NCBI RefSeq assembly: GCF_003015185.1
Contig: NZ_CP027860.1
Coordinates: 2,170,001-2,234,000 of the forward strand
DNA from: Ahniella affigens
GTDB taxonomy: Bacteria; Pseudomonadota; Gammaproteobacteria; Xanthomonadales; Ahniellaceae
Length of the DNA: 64,000 nt
Reading direction: 5' to 3'
Positions 27,990-36,260 of this stretch are shown here, piece by piece. Within the stretch, counting starts at the first letter, position 1, and each line of letters opens with the position of its first letter. The position numbers and the translations under genes were made by a program. A model generated the notes under the pieces. The model was not told the origin of the DNA and searched no databases. It saw nothing but the letters and a program-made list of their open reading frames with translations.

Positions 27990-28931
27990 ATGAAAAGCCC
28001 CCAACGCTACTCGCACCTTGACGATCACGCCGCCGCAGGGATGACGCTCCCCGATGACGAGCGCGTGCAGTTCATCCTCGCTGACCGCTTCATCCGGCAT
28101 CGGGCTCTGAACAAACTCATGATTCACCTGGAGACCCTCGTGCTGGAGCCTCGCCGCGTCCGGGCTTGGGGTCTTGTCATCACCGGTGACCCCGGTGCGG
28201 GCAAGACGATGCTGGCAACCTCACTAAGTCGACGTTTCGCCCCGATAACGGCGACCGACGACGCGCCGCAGCAGGTACCCATCGTGTCGATCTCGATGAC
28301 CGGTGCGCGAGAAGCCAAGACGATCTTCAATCGCACGCTCGAGGCACTCGGCATTCCGATCGTAGCAACTTTGCGTGGATCGGACCGCGAAGAATTGGCT
28401 ATCCGCATGCTCCGTCAGTTGGGCGTGCGCCTACTCATCGTTGACGAGATCCAGGACATCCTGAATTCGACGCCGCGCCAGCAGCGGATTGCTCTGGACA
28501 CTGTGAAGCTACTGATGAACGAGGTAAAGATTCCCATCCTTGCGCTGGGAATTCCCAAGGCGATTTTGGCGATGAAGGCGGATCCGCATCTCAACGCGCG
28601 TTTCGACTACCGGGAGCTGCCGTCGTGGAAAGACAACAACGACTTTGAAGTCCTCCTGCACTCGTTGGTCCGCAATCTGCCGCTCGCCAACCCGTCACAC
28701 CTGACTACGACCACATTGGTACGGAGCATCCTGGAGCGCACTGAAGGCACCTTGGCGCGCATTGTGCGGCTGATCCGCTACGCCGCCGTCCACGCTATTC
28801 TGACCGGTCGCGAGTGCATCGATGCGCAGATGCTCGATCTGGCCGACGAGGTACCTGATCTAAGCGGTTTGACGCCACCGCAGGAAGCGGGGATTGAGCG
28901 GGGCAGCGCGGGCCGGAGGCAGGCCGCATGA
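27990..28931 (+). CDS. tnsC: TnsC/TniB AAA+ regulator of transposition
   Basis: 313 aa with Walker A GDPGAGKT (66-73), Walker B LLIVDEIQDIL (about 147-157) and a sensor segment IPILALGIPKAI. This is the TniB/TnsC family that forms ATP-bound filaments on target DNA and links the target selector TniQ to the transposase. GAGG at 27978-27981 precedes ATG 27990. The stop overlaps the tniQ start (ATGA at 28928). At 313 aa it is close to TniB rather than the longer Tn7 TnsC (555 aa). All motifs look intact. Confidence 0.9.
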   Translation: MKSPQRYSHLDDHAAAGMTLPDDERVQFILADRFIRHRALNKLMIHLETLVLEPRRVRAWGLVITGDPGAGKTMLATSLSRRFAPITATDDAPQQVPIVSISMTGAREAKTIFNRTLEALGIPIVATLRGSDREELAIRMLRQLGVRLLIVDEIQDILNSTPRQQRIALDTVKLLMNEVKIPILALGIPKAILAMKADPHLNARFDYRELPSWKDNNDFEVLLHSLVRNLPLANPSHLTTTTLVRSILERTEGTLARIVRLIRYAAVHAILTGRECIDAQMLDLADEVPDLSGLTPPQEAGIERGSAGRRQAA

Positions 28932-30103
28932 GTATGGTGCTGACACGCGACTGCGTTCACCGCTTGCCAATCGCGCCCCCAGCACCGGACGAAACCATCA
29001 GTTCGGTACTCGATCGCGCGGCGTGCCTCATGGGCACGTCGCGCGAAGCGCTGCTTGCGGCCATCGAACTCCCAGATGCGGGTGACGGGCGCGATCTCGA
29101 TGACGCACTGCTGCCGCTCGCCGCGGAGATCGCCCGGGCGCTGTGCTGGGACCGCGAGTGGCACCCGCCAGCGCCGCCGGTGCCCACGCGGCGACTTGCG
29201 GCGAGTGCTCGCAATGCGTTTTGTGCTCATTGTTGGGTCGAGGATCTCGCCACCGCACGGGGAACCTACTTTCGAACGACCTGGCTGGACGCTATGGTGC
29301 CCTGGTGTGCGCGTCACCAGACACCGCTTGACACAATGTTGAGTCGATACCCCGAGCGACGGCGCACCATCCTGGTCGCTTCCGAGGCAGCCACCGCAGA
29401 ACATCGGAAGGAGGCCGAGTCATTGCGGAACCGCCTGGATGGCAGCGTGGACGGAGCGGCCCAAGAAGCGGCGCGGATCGCCTGCGAACTTGGGCGCCAT
29501 CTGCCGCTGCACGACGAGCCTGTGCCGCCATGGCCGAACGGGTGGCGCGGCAATGCGGCACTGGCCCAACTGCTGTTGAAAACGGCGTTGGATCGACTTT
29601 CGGTCGGCACCGATTTGCCGGTGCATGCGGTGCTATGGCCGGATGCTGGTGCTGGCCGATGGGGTGGGGTGTTCCGGGTGGGGAAGGCAATCGGACGTAG
29701 CGTTCGCGCGGACGGATTAGGCCCACACTTTTGCGCCATCGCCGACCCCGCCGTTCGGCGCGCCGCCCTGTACTTTGTCGCCCTGGCCCTGGTGCCGAAC
29801 ACGCCGTTGCCGGCGTTTTACCGGCTGGCGGGGCATGTCGCAGCGGCACACCATGACTGGTGGCACCGCGTGATCTGGCCAAGCCTGTTGGGAGGACAAG
29901 CCGATGATTTGGTTTACGCTGTATCCAGCCTCGGTGACTGCGGCGCAGATTGGGCTGCAGCTCGTACACCGCCGACTGCCATCTCATCGCTTCGCCCCAA
30001 GCGACGTTCTCCCGAATCCGTCGCGCCCGACCGGCATCGGCTGCCGCGGAACTGGGTCAGGCACTGGCGCCCTTTGTTGGCGAATCGTCGGGATTTTCCC
30101 TGA
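28928..30103 (+). CDS. tniQ: TniQ target-selection protein, C-terminus possibly frameshifted
   Basis: 391 aa. The N-terminal TniQ domain has an LPIAPPAPDETISSVLDRAA start and, near 98-135, a zinc-finger pattern with CAHC and CARH. TniQ/TnsD proteins choose the target and recruit TnsC. There is a concern about the last 50 residues: from about 29950 the annotated frame becomes Arg/Pro-rich, while the neighbouring frame reads RIRRARPASAAAELGQALAPF, which is far more protein-like. One frameshift near 29940 would join the two, so the native C-terminus may be altered. No Cas genes or CRISPR array are nearby, so this is not an evident CRISPR-associated transposon. Confidence 0.85.
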   Translation: MSMVLTRDCVHRLPIAPPAPDETISSVLDRAACLMGTSREALLAAIELPDAGDGRDLDDALLPLAAEIARALCWDREWHPPAPPVPTRRLAASARNAFCAHCWVEDLATARGTYFRTTWLDAMVPWCARHQTPLDTMLSRYPERRRTILVASEAATAEHRKEAESLRNRLDGSVDGAAQEAARIACELGRHLPLHDEPVPPWPNGWRGNAALAQLLLKTALDRLSVGTDLPVHAVLWPDAGAGRWGGVFRVGKAIGRSVRADGLGPHFCAIADPAVRRAALYFVALALVPNTPLPAFYRLAGHVAAAHHDWWHRVIWPSLLGGQADDLVYAVSSLGDCGADWAAARTPPTAISSLRPKRRSPESVAPDRHRLPRNWVRHWRPLLANRRDFP

Positions 30104-30313
30104 CCTTGCTGGTGATCGAACCAGGCTCGCAATCTGGCCCTCCGGCGGCCAGTTCACCGGCGCGATGGTGAGGGCCGGTTGAAGAGCTCGACGTCGAGCG
30201 GTTGCGAGATCTCTTGTTCGAACGCTGCGCGCGACTTGGAGAACCTGTGCAACATTGACGATCACGTCCAGGCTTTTATGGCCTCGCAACTCGGGATGGA
30301 CTCCGAGGCGTAG
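30104..30313 (+). pseudogene. possible degraded coding remnant after tniQ
   Basis: Short protein-like pieces appear in shifting frames: LTLLVIEPG then a stop at 30169-30171, EELDVERLRDLLFERCARLG from about 30181, and IDDHVQAFMASQLGMDSEA ending at TAG 30311-30313. None is a full gene. This is either the broken C-terminus of tniQ or a lost downstream gene. The evidence is only the look of the translations. Confidence 0.25.
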
Positions 30314-30954
30314 TGCCCGCAAAGGCATGCGATGCATACCGTTCCTTCTGTGCAGGTGCATCGGGCAGCTGCCACCACGGGTTTGTCGCTGAGCTGGCTG
30401 AAATAAGCGGGGACGAGCGGCCCTAAGTCCCAGGAATGCCTGACCGCGGACCCACCGTCATCCGTCAGCCCAATCGATAGCGGAACACTGGAGCGTTGCA
30501 ACGGTGTCCCGCTATTGATCTCAAGCAACCCGGAGCAGCCCAAGGAGTGTTCCACCGTCGTCGATACGGGATCACGCACCCCTGTCGGCACCGGCGGCTT
30601 CTCTCAATTACTTCGCGTCGGCGTTGTGCCATAACGAAACTGCTTGCGCCAGAACGCGAGCGGCGACGGCGCCAAACGCTGCCGACCACACTACGCCTTT
30701 TGTATCAGCCCCCTCTGGTCTTGAACTTGTGATTACAGCCGCCGTTTCGACATTGTCACGTTCTTTGCCAATGCTTCGACTTCAGATTAGGGACCAAAGT
30801 GTGCCAAAGGTGCGAGACGTTCAATGCGGTTTGGCGGGTGGCTTGACCTCTGTGCCGTCTATCAGAAAGGGGATCGCGTCAGTGGGTATGCCACCGAGTA
30901 GGCTTGGCCTTGGCGTCTCAGACGACGTCTCTGCGCGCGAAAAGGGTGCCAATG
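30314..30954. other. spacer with no convincing gene
   Basis: A minus-strand ORF (30262-30591) with several Cys and two plus-strand ORFs lack ribosome sites and recognisable domains. The stretch contains one large imperfect inverted repeat (30473-30519). It may include the distal transposon boundary if the element carries no cargo on this side. Confidence 0.45.
30473..30519. repeat. 17-bp imperfect inverted repeat
   Basis: ATCGATAGCGGAACACT (30473-30489) and GGTGTCCCGCTATTGAT (30503-30519) are reverse complements at 14 of 17 positions, with a 13-bp spacer. It could be a hairpin, an operator, or part of a mobile-element end. Confidence 0.5.
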
Positions 30955-31209
30955 TCACGGGCCTAGTCCGGCAATGCGTCGCTCGAACTCCTGAACGAAG
31001 CGGGGCAGTGTCCGCCCGAGAATGGTGACCAAATCGCGCAACTGAACGAGGTCCAAGCGCCGCTGTCCGCGTTCGACATCGCTGATAAACGATTGCGTGC
31101 GACCGAGGCGTTCGGAAAGTTCGGTTTGCTTCAGGCCGGCCGCGATTCGGTACTCGCGGATCAGAGCAACCAGAATCTGGGCTTCTTGGCGATGGATGGA
31201 CTTCGGCAT
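30955..31209 (-). CDS. Xre-family transcriptional regulator
   Basis: An 84-aa protein that is almost entirely a Cro/C1-type helix-turn-helix: LIREYRIAAGLKQTELSERLG, with recognition helix SQFISDVERG-like residues (TQSFISDVERGQR), then a closing helix. Such minimal Xre proteins usually repress their own promoter. The 93 bp between its ATG and the divergent secreted-protein gene carry an AGATAT inverted repeat (31256-31274) well placed for that. It may control the 279-aa neighbour. No toxin partner is adjacent. Confidence 0.85.
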   Translation of the reverse strand: MPKSIHRQEAQILVALIREYRIAAGLKQTELSERLGRTQSFISDVERGQRRLDLVQLRDLVTILGRTLPRFVQEFERRIAGLGP

Positions 31210-31255
31210 GGCAATCCGGATTGCGGGGCCGATAGAAGCTAGATACGATTTCCAG

Positions 31256-31274
31256 ATATCTAAAAATCAGATAT
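31256..31274. promoter_or_regulatory. candidate Xre operator
   Basis: ATATCT (31256-31261) and AGATAT (31269-31274) form an inverted repeat with a 7-bp A/T-rich spacer, and a further AGATA lies at 31241-31245. The site is between the divergent xre gene and the secreted-protein gene. Binding by the Xre protein is inferred from position and symmetry. Confidence 0.45.
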
Positions 31275-31302
31275 TCCCTGACATTCGACTTTGAGCCACG
31301 CC

Positions 31303-32130
31303 ATGCCTGACTTTCGAACGGTTCGACGCACTTTTGGAATCCTGATGCTGCTATTTGCAGCCAGTGCTGCAGTTGCGGGAACGCCTGAACCTTCAGTGAC
31401 ATTGATTCAGCTCGATCCGCAGTTGCAGACCACTTTGACCGTGACCCAGCGCGTCCGGGCCAAAGAACATCGCAAGGGCTTTGCAAAGCTATTTCCGGCG
31501 TCGGGCAGCTTGCTGATCGAGCCTGGCCGTTACGCCATTACGCTTGGTCTTCGGTCGGCTGAACGAGAATGGCTGCTGGTTCCGTACCAGGTTCGGTCCA
31601 ACAATCAGTTCTTGTCTCCCGATAGCCGGGTGAGTGTGGTGTCAGGTTGTCAGTCGTGGTTCCGACGATTCCTGGCTTTGGATCGATCGACGCTGCGTTT
31701 CGAGCCGAAAATTTGGCGGATCCACGATCACCGGTGTGAGACGGGCCTAGCAGAGTCCAGTATCGAGGGCGCCTGGAGTCGAGCGATCGACATTTTGGAA
31801 CCGGGAAGCCTGCATGTGAGCGCAATGACCTTGCGCGCCTCAATGGGCGCCATCGAGCAGGTTGCGAACGTACCTGACCCAGCGACTGAAAGTCAGCAAG
31901 CAGCCGGTCCGCTTGACCAAGCACCGATGCCACTTCAAATCGGTGCGCGTCTATGTAAAGACCAGGGTCAGTGGGCCTTTGTCGGCTTTATGCAAGCTGT
32001 TAGTCCCGACAAGGGCAAGATTCAGGTCCGGATCGTGTCGAAACAACGCGGGCTGCAGGCGAGTCCGTTGCCCGATTTTGAAACGCAAATCACCTGGGAG
32101 TCGCCAGATCTTTGGCACTTGTGCGAGTGA
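31303..32130 (+). CDS. secreted protein of unknown function
   Basis: ATG 31303 (M-P-D-F-R-T) is preferred over TTG 31291. The first 27 residues form a signal peptide (GILMLLFAASAAVAG), with cleavage likely after AVA. The mature part of about 250 aa has no motif I know. It is rich in beta-strand patterns (SLLIEPGRYAITLGL, QIGARLCKDQGQWAFVGFM) and has four or five Cys that could pair in the periplasm. The LLIEPGRYAI segment resembles periplasmic beta-sandwich proteins that handle surface or stress functions, but I cannot assign a family. It is divergent from the xre gene and followed by a 400-bp gap, so it is probably monocistronic. Confidence 0.65.
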   Translation: MPDFRTVRRTFGILMLLFAASAAVAGTPEPSVTLIQLDPQLQTTLTVTQRVRAKEHRKGFAKLFPASGSLLIEPGRYAITLGLRSAEREWLLVPYQVRSNNQFLSPDSRVSVVSGCQSWFRRFLALDRSTLRFEPKIWRIHDHRCETGLAESSIEGAWSRAIDILEPGSLHVSAMTLRASMGAIEQVANVPDPATESQQAAGPLDQAPMPLQIGARLCKDQGQWAFVGFMQAVSPDKGKIQVRIVSKQRGLQASPLPDFETQITWESPDLWHLCE

Positions 32131-32531
32131 GACCTGGTGCCAGGGGCTGGCCAGAAAGCGGTCGCATGTTCCCCGACGTTCGTTGTTTCTGCGTGCGCTC
32201 GGCGCTCAACTCATTGTGGTAGGCTGGCTGCGGTCAGTTGCCTGGCAATGCTTTCCAGGTCGCCGGACTGTCCAGGCTCGTGAGAGTCTCACGGCGGACC
32301 CTCGGCTCGAAAACGCCTCGTTCGCTGGGCCTCGGTGTTTCCCCTAGCACCGGGGCCAAATTTGGCTTCGGCGTCAACAGTCTTTAGAGCGGTACCGAGA
32401 CCGGCATGCAATTTCGACGCAATGGCGGGTGCAGGACGCCTCGCGGGATCCCAAATAGGTCTTTGCAGACGTGGCCGAGTTGAGTGACAATCGCCGGGAA
32501 CTCTGCTGATCACCCTCGGTCTATTGCCATC
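32131..32531. other. spacer upstream of the copper module
   Basis: No coding frame with a start site stands out. The copL promoter must lie near its right end, but I could not identify a convincing -10/-35 pair or a Cop/Cus box by eye. Confidence 0.4.
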
Positions 32532-32942
32532 ATGTTGCGCCGACTTACTCTGTGGTTTCTAATGGTGACACTGGTCCTGAATGGGACGGTGACGCCTTTG
32601 GCCATGGCGCATGGCATGCACCCAGGGATGACAATGAGTATGCACACTGGGACGCATGAGTCACATCTGACCGCAATGACGTCGGAACACGGGAAGATGG
32701 CGCACCAACATCGGTCAGAGTCGACTCGCCAGGAGCAAGCGCCCAGCAAGCCCATCAAGCCTTCACCGGGCGGTTGTTGTGATGGTCAGAGTTGCCAATG
32801 CGGTTGTGTGCTGCCGCCAGCGTTGGCGTTTTCACTAGGTGCCGTGATTCCGCCCGAGTTCGACGTCGTGCGGCCGATTCCTGTTGTCACACATTGCGTC
32901 GCCTATCGCGGCCATCCGCCGTTCCGTCCCCCAAGTCCTTAA
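32532..32942 (+). CDS. copL: CopL-like copper-responsive metal-binding protein
   Basis: ATG 32532 gives 136 aa and places a signal peptide at the N-terminus (LRRLTLWFLMVTLVLNGTVTPLAMA). The mature protein is full of possible copper ligands: HGMHPGMTMSMH, HESH, MTSEHGKMAHQH, and a Cys cluster CCDGQSCQCGC near 95-105. This layout matches the CopL family of xanthomonads, which sits first in copper operons and is needed for copper-induced expression. A longer frame from 32484 adds residues before the signal peptide and is rejected. The next gene (TolC-type lipoprotein) follows after 108 bp, so they are probably co-transcribed. Confidence 0.75.
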   Translation: MLRRLTLWFLMVTLVLNGTVTPLAMAHGMHPGMTMSMHTGTHESHLTAMTSEHGKMAHQHRSESTRQEQAPSKPIKPSPGGCCDGQSCQCGCVLPPALAFSLGAVIPPEFDVVRPIPVVTHCVAYRGHPPFRPPSP

Positions 32943-33050
32943 TCGGCTAAATCCTGTCGCGCCTGATGCCTGTTGAGGTGTCGGGTTTTCTGTGACTGTG
33001 GCCCTTGACGCTCCCAACTTGGGATGCGGGCTGCCATTGAGGAAGTATTC

Positions 33051-34832
33051 ATGGCTTTTTTGTTCCGAGCTGCCGCACTCTGCGCGGCAGTAATGGGCTT
33101 GGCGGCGTGTGCCAGCCTTCCGCGCGAACGCGGCGATTCCGAAACGCGCGATCTAATTGCCAGTCGGCGGCCATTGCCGCCGAACTGGTCCCCTCTATCG
33201 CTTGAACCAAGGCCGCCAATTCCGACCGAGGCGCTTGAGGTCGAACAAGCGGTTCAACTGGCGTTCTTTTACAACCCGCAGATACGGGAGCAATTTGCCC
33301 GCCTGGGCATCGGCCGTGCTGATCTCGAAGACGCGCGGCGCATTGCGAATCCGAGTCTGGGCTATGTGCGCTTGGCGCCGAGTGCTGGGGATAGCCGTCA
33401 GGTGACGCGAAGCTTGACCTTTGGGCTGACAGAACTACTGCTGCTGCCGGTGCGCAAGCGTTTGGCAAGCGGTGAACTTGAGCGTATCGAGAGCGACGTT
33501 GCGAACTCGGCACTGTCGTTGGCTACGGCGGTCGAAATTGCTTGGTTTGAGGCGGTCAGTGCGCAGCAAGTGGCCGCTATGCGGAGTCTGGTTGCACGGG
33601 CAGCCGAGGGCAGTGCAAAGCTCGCTCAACGCTATTTTGATGCCGGTAACATTAGCGCGCTGCAACTGGCGCAAGAACAAGCGGCCGCGACCGAAGCGCG
33701 AATCGATGCTGTGACCGCAGACACGGCGGCATTGCGTGCCCGGCATGCACTCGCTGGCTTGGTCGGGCTTCGGGCCGAACAAGGCTGGATCATTCCGACT
33801 GAACTGCCAGCGCCGAAGAAGGATGCGTACGCTCCAGAAACGCTCACGACCCTTGCCCTGAGTTCGCGGTTGGATCTCAAATCGGCGCAGCAGGTGGTGG
33901 CGCTCCGGGAGCAGGCACTCGGTGCGAGCCGTCGTTGGCGCTGGCTCGGGGGGGTAGAAGTCGGTTACGAACGCGAACGGGAGTTTGATGGTGCGCGTAC
34001 ACGGGGACCGGTTGCATCGTTGGCATTGCCGATTTTCAACCAGGGACAGGGGGCCATTGGGCGTGCTGACGCTGCGCTGGTGCAAGCTCGCGCCGATCTG
34101 GATGCCACCGTTCTCAGCGTCCAGAATGACGTGCGCTTGGGATGGGAGTCGCTGACGGTCAATCGCAAGATCGCCGAGCGCTGGCGCGATGACTTGGTGC
34201 CCAATCGAGAAACGATCGTGGCACAGACGCAGGCGCGCGTGAACTTCATGTTGGTCGGCGTGTTCGAACTGCTCTTGGCCAAGCAGCAATCGTACGACGC
34301 CTATCAGGCTTACTTAGAATCCGTTCGAGATTACTGGGTGGCTCGGGCCAACCTTCGCGGCACAGTCGGCGGGCGTCTGCCTGATGACGGCACGGTAACC
34401 GAACCGACTCTGGGTGTGCAGGTCGTGCTGCCGGCTGAGGCCGTGGGCATGAGCGACCCCGTCTCGTCGCCTCGGGCGTCTGCGCCAGATCCCCATGCCG
34501 GGCACCGGATGCCGGATCAAGCATCGATGGCCGATCCGCACGCCGGACATCAGACTTCGGGGCAAGCACCCATGGTCAATCCGCATGCAGGCCACCAGAT
34601 GTCGGGTATGCCGATGTCCGACCCGCCAGCACGGGAGCCAGTGACGGAGAGGTCACCGCCGGCTGTCGAAATGCCGAAGCCAGAACCCCAGGCCCATGAC
34701 CACCAGCCTGCGATGGCAGCGCCGGCCGAATCGGATCCAACCGCGCCGGCGCCCATGTCTCCCGATGAGCCGCTCGTCGAGGACCCTGAATCCGACTCCC
34801 ATCAGCCACATTCACACGGAGACCGTCCATGA
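33051..34832 (+). CDS. TolC/CusC-family outer-membrane lipoprotein with His/Met-rich tail
   Basis: GAGGAAG lies 5 nt before ATG 33051, so this start is preferred to 33024; the product is 593 aa. A lipoprotein signal ends in LAACAS (lipidated Cys near 20). Residues 50-450 show the paired outer-membrane efflux domains: VEQAVQLAFFYNPQIREQ, ANPSLGYV, and long helices such as ALQLAQEQAAATEARIDAV. The tail from about 475 carries three 15-residue repeats with the PHAGH motif and Met residues (DNA repeat 34488-34622), then an acidic His-containing end (HSHGDRP type). Such a tail is unusual for CusC and suggests periplasmic copper capture. No cusA/cusB pump genes are adjacent, so its role may be tied to the oxidase. 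It overlaps the oxidase start by ATGA. Confidence 0.85.
   Translation: MAFLFRAAALCAAVMGLAACASLPRERGDSETRDLIASRRPLPPNWSPLSLEPRPPIPTEALEVEQAVQLAFFYNPQIREQFARLGIGRADLEDARRIANPSLGYVRLAPSAGDSRQVTRSLTFGLTELLLLPVRKRLASGELERIESDVANSALSLATAVEIAWFEAVSAQQVAAMRSLVARAAEGSAKLAQRYFDAGNISALQLAQEQAAATEARIDAVTADTAALRARHALAGLVGLRAEQGWIIPTELPAPKKDAYAPETLTTLALSSRLDLKSAQQVVALREQALGASRRWRWLGGVEVGYEREREFDGARTRGPVASLALPIFNQGQGAIGRADAALVQARADLDATVLSVQNDVRLGWESLTVNRKIAERWRDDLVPNRETIVAQTQARVNFMLVGVFELLLAKQQSYDAYQAYLESVRDYWVARANLRGTVGGRLPDDGTVTEPTLGVQVVLPAEAVGMSDPVSSPRASAPDPHAGHRMPDQASMADPHAGHQTSGQAPMVNPHAGHQMSGMPMSDPPAREPVTERSPPAVEMPKPEPQAHDHQPAMAAPAESDPTAPAPMSPDEPLVEDPESDSHQPHSHGDRP
34488..34622 (+). repeat. three 45-bp tandem repeats coding His/Met motif
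   Basis: Units begin at 34488, 34533 and 34578. They encode DPHAGHRMPDQASMA, DPHAGHQTSGQAPMV and NPHAGHQMSGMPMSD. The DNA has diverged at third positions while the His, Ala-Gly and Met pattern is kept, which suggests selection for metal binding. Confidence 0.85.
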
Positions 34833-36247
34833 AGCTATCGCGTCGTCGTTGGTTCAATTTTGCCGGCCTTGGCGCCTTGGCACCGCTGGGCTTGTTGCCG
34901 AAACTGAGTCAAGCGCAAGAGCACGATGCGCATCTGGGCGCCCGTTCAAAAGGAGAATGGCTCGATCGCGCAGCACCCAAGGCCCCGCCATCGGCGCCAA
35001 CGAGTGCATTCAATCCCGTGCGGACGCTCAATGGCTGGACGCTACCGCACCGAATGGTGGACGGCGTCAAAGAGTTTCATTTGGTCGCTGAGGAAATCGA
35101 GCATGAGTTTGCGCCTGGGTCGCGCGCCAAGTGCTGGGGCTACAACGGATCGACCCCCGGGCCAACCCTGGAGGCGGTGGAGGGTGATCGGGTCCGTATA
35201 TACGTGACCAATCGGCTACCCGAACACACCAGTGTGCACTGGCACGGGATCATGCTGCCCAGTGGCATGGATGGTGTGGGTGGGCTTTCGCAACCGCACA
35301 TCAAACCAGGCGAAACCTACGTCTATGAGTTTGTCCTCAATCAGCATGGCACCCACATGTATCACCCGCATGCTGATGAGATGGTGCAACTGGCGGTCGG
35401 AATGATGGGAATGTTCATCATTCATCCTCGCGCGGGTGAGCCGGAACCGATTGATCGTGACTATGTTGTGCTGCTTCATAACTGGGCCTTGCATCCGGGA
35501 ACGTATCGGCCCGACCCCTCGGTCATGCAGAACTTTGATCTTTGGACCATGAACAGCAAGGTCTTTCCAGCCATTGAGCCGATGGTCGCTCGCACCGGCG
35601 ACCGCGTGCGGATCCGGGTCGCCAACTTGTCGATGTGGAATCATCCAATCCACATGCATGGCCCAAAATTCCTGGTGACCGGCGGCGATGGAGGCCGCTG
35701 GCCGCGCACGCAATGGCGCTCTGAGGTCACCGAGATAGTTGGTGTCGGGCAAATTCGCGATTTCGAATTCGTCGCATTGCCGGGTGACTGGGCCTTTCAC
35801 TGTCATATGTCGCATCACACGATGAATGCGATGGGCCATGAGCTCCCAAATGCCCTAGGCGTTGATCAGTCTGGAGTAGCTGAAGAAATTCGGCAGTTGT
35901 TGCCCGGATTCATGCCCATGGGGCAGGGCGGCATGGCGGAGCACCAGGAGCACACCGATTCGGGGCATATGCAAGGCCCGGAAAACACGTTGCCGATGAT
36001 GATGGGCAAGGGACCGTTCGGCAATTTGGAAATGGGCGGCATGTTTACGGTGATCAAGGTGCGCGATGACCTTGCTGCCAATGATTATCGGGATCCGGGC
36101 TGGTACCCGAATCCGCGAGGCACGGTCGCACACCGGATCAGCACTGACCCTGACTTTGGCGCGCCAACCCGGCGTGCGCCACTCCCTGGCTCACCGGCGC
36201 CTCTCGAGGCCAAACCGATGGACCATGCTTCCATGAAACACAGTTAA
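34829..36247 (+). CDS. CopA-type multicopper oxidase
   Basis: 472 aa with a twin-arginine signal (SRRRWFNFAG near 4-13), so it is exported folded. All four copper-ligand motifs are present: HWH at 137-139, HPH at 179-181, HPIHMH at 272-277 and HCHMSHHTMNAM at 324-335, the last with the T1 Cys325 and axial Met335. This three-domain laccase-like enzyme oxidises Cu(I) to the less toxic Cu(II) in the periplasm. The C-terminal 120 residues add Met/His-rich stretches (MPMGQGGMAEHQEH, MQGPENTLPMMMGKG). It is shorter than plasmid-borne CopA (about 600 aa). The gene overlaps the TolC-type gene upstream by ATGA, and cytochrome c follows after 13 bp. Confidence 0.9.
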   Translation: MKLSRRRWFNFAGLGALAPLGLLPKLSQAQEHDAHLGARSKGEWLDRAAPKAPPSAPTSAFNPVRTLNGWTLPHRMVDGVKEFHLVAEEIEHEFAPGSRAKCWGYNGSTPGPTLEAVEGDRVRIYVTNRLPEHTSVHWHGIMLPSGMDGVGGLSQPHIKPGETYVYEFVLNQHGTHMYHPHADEMVQLAVGMMGMFIIHPRAGEPEPIDRDYVVLLHNWALHPGTYRPDPSVMQNFDLWTMNSKVFPAIEPMVARTGDRVRIRVANLSMWNHPIHMHGPKFLVTGGDGGRWPRTQWRSEVTEIVGVGQIRDFEFVALPGDWAFHCHMSHHTMNAMGHELPNALGVDQSGVAEEIRQLLPGFMPMGQGGMAEHQEHTDSGHMQGPENTLPMMMGKGPFGNLEMGGMFTVIKVRDDLAANDYRDPGWYPNPRGTVAHRISTDPDFGAPTRRAPLPGSPAPLEAKPMDHASMKHS

Positions 36248-36260
36248 GGAGACCTTATCA

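Noticed and set aside
30262-30591. Cys-containing 109-aa minus-strand ORF
   Set aside because: No start site, no family; the Cys spacing does not form a regular zinc-site pattern.
20290-30752. TGTCG (20290) and CGACA (30748-30752) as paired transposon ends
   Set aside because: The adjoining 5-bp flanks do not match and the inner sequences are not related.
20100-30954. CRISPR array or Cas genes next to the Tn7-like genes
   Set aside because: No regular repeat-spacer pattern; only two short repeats 61 bp apart and no Cas-like protein.
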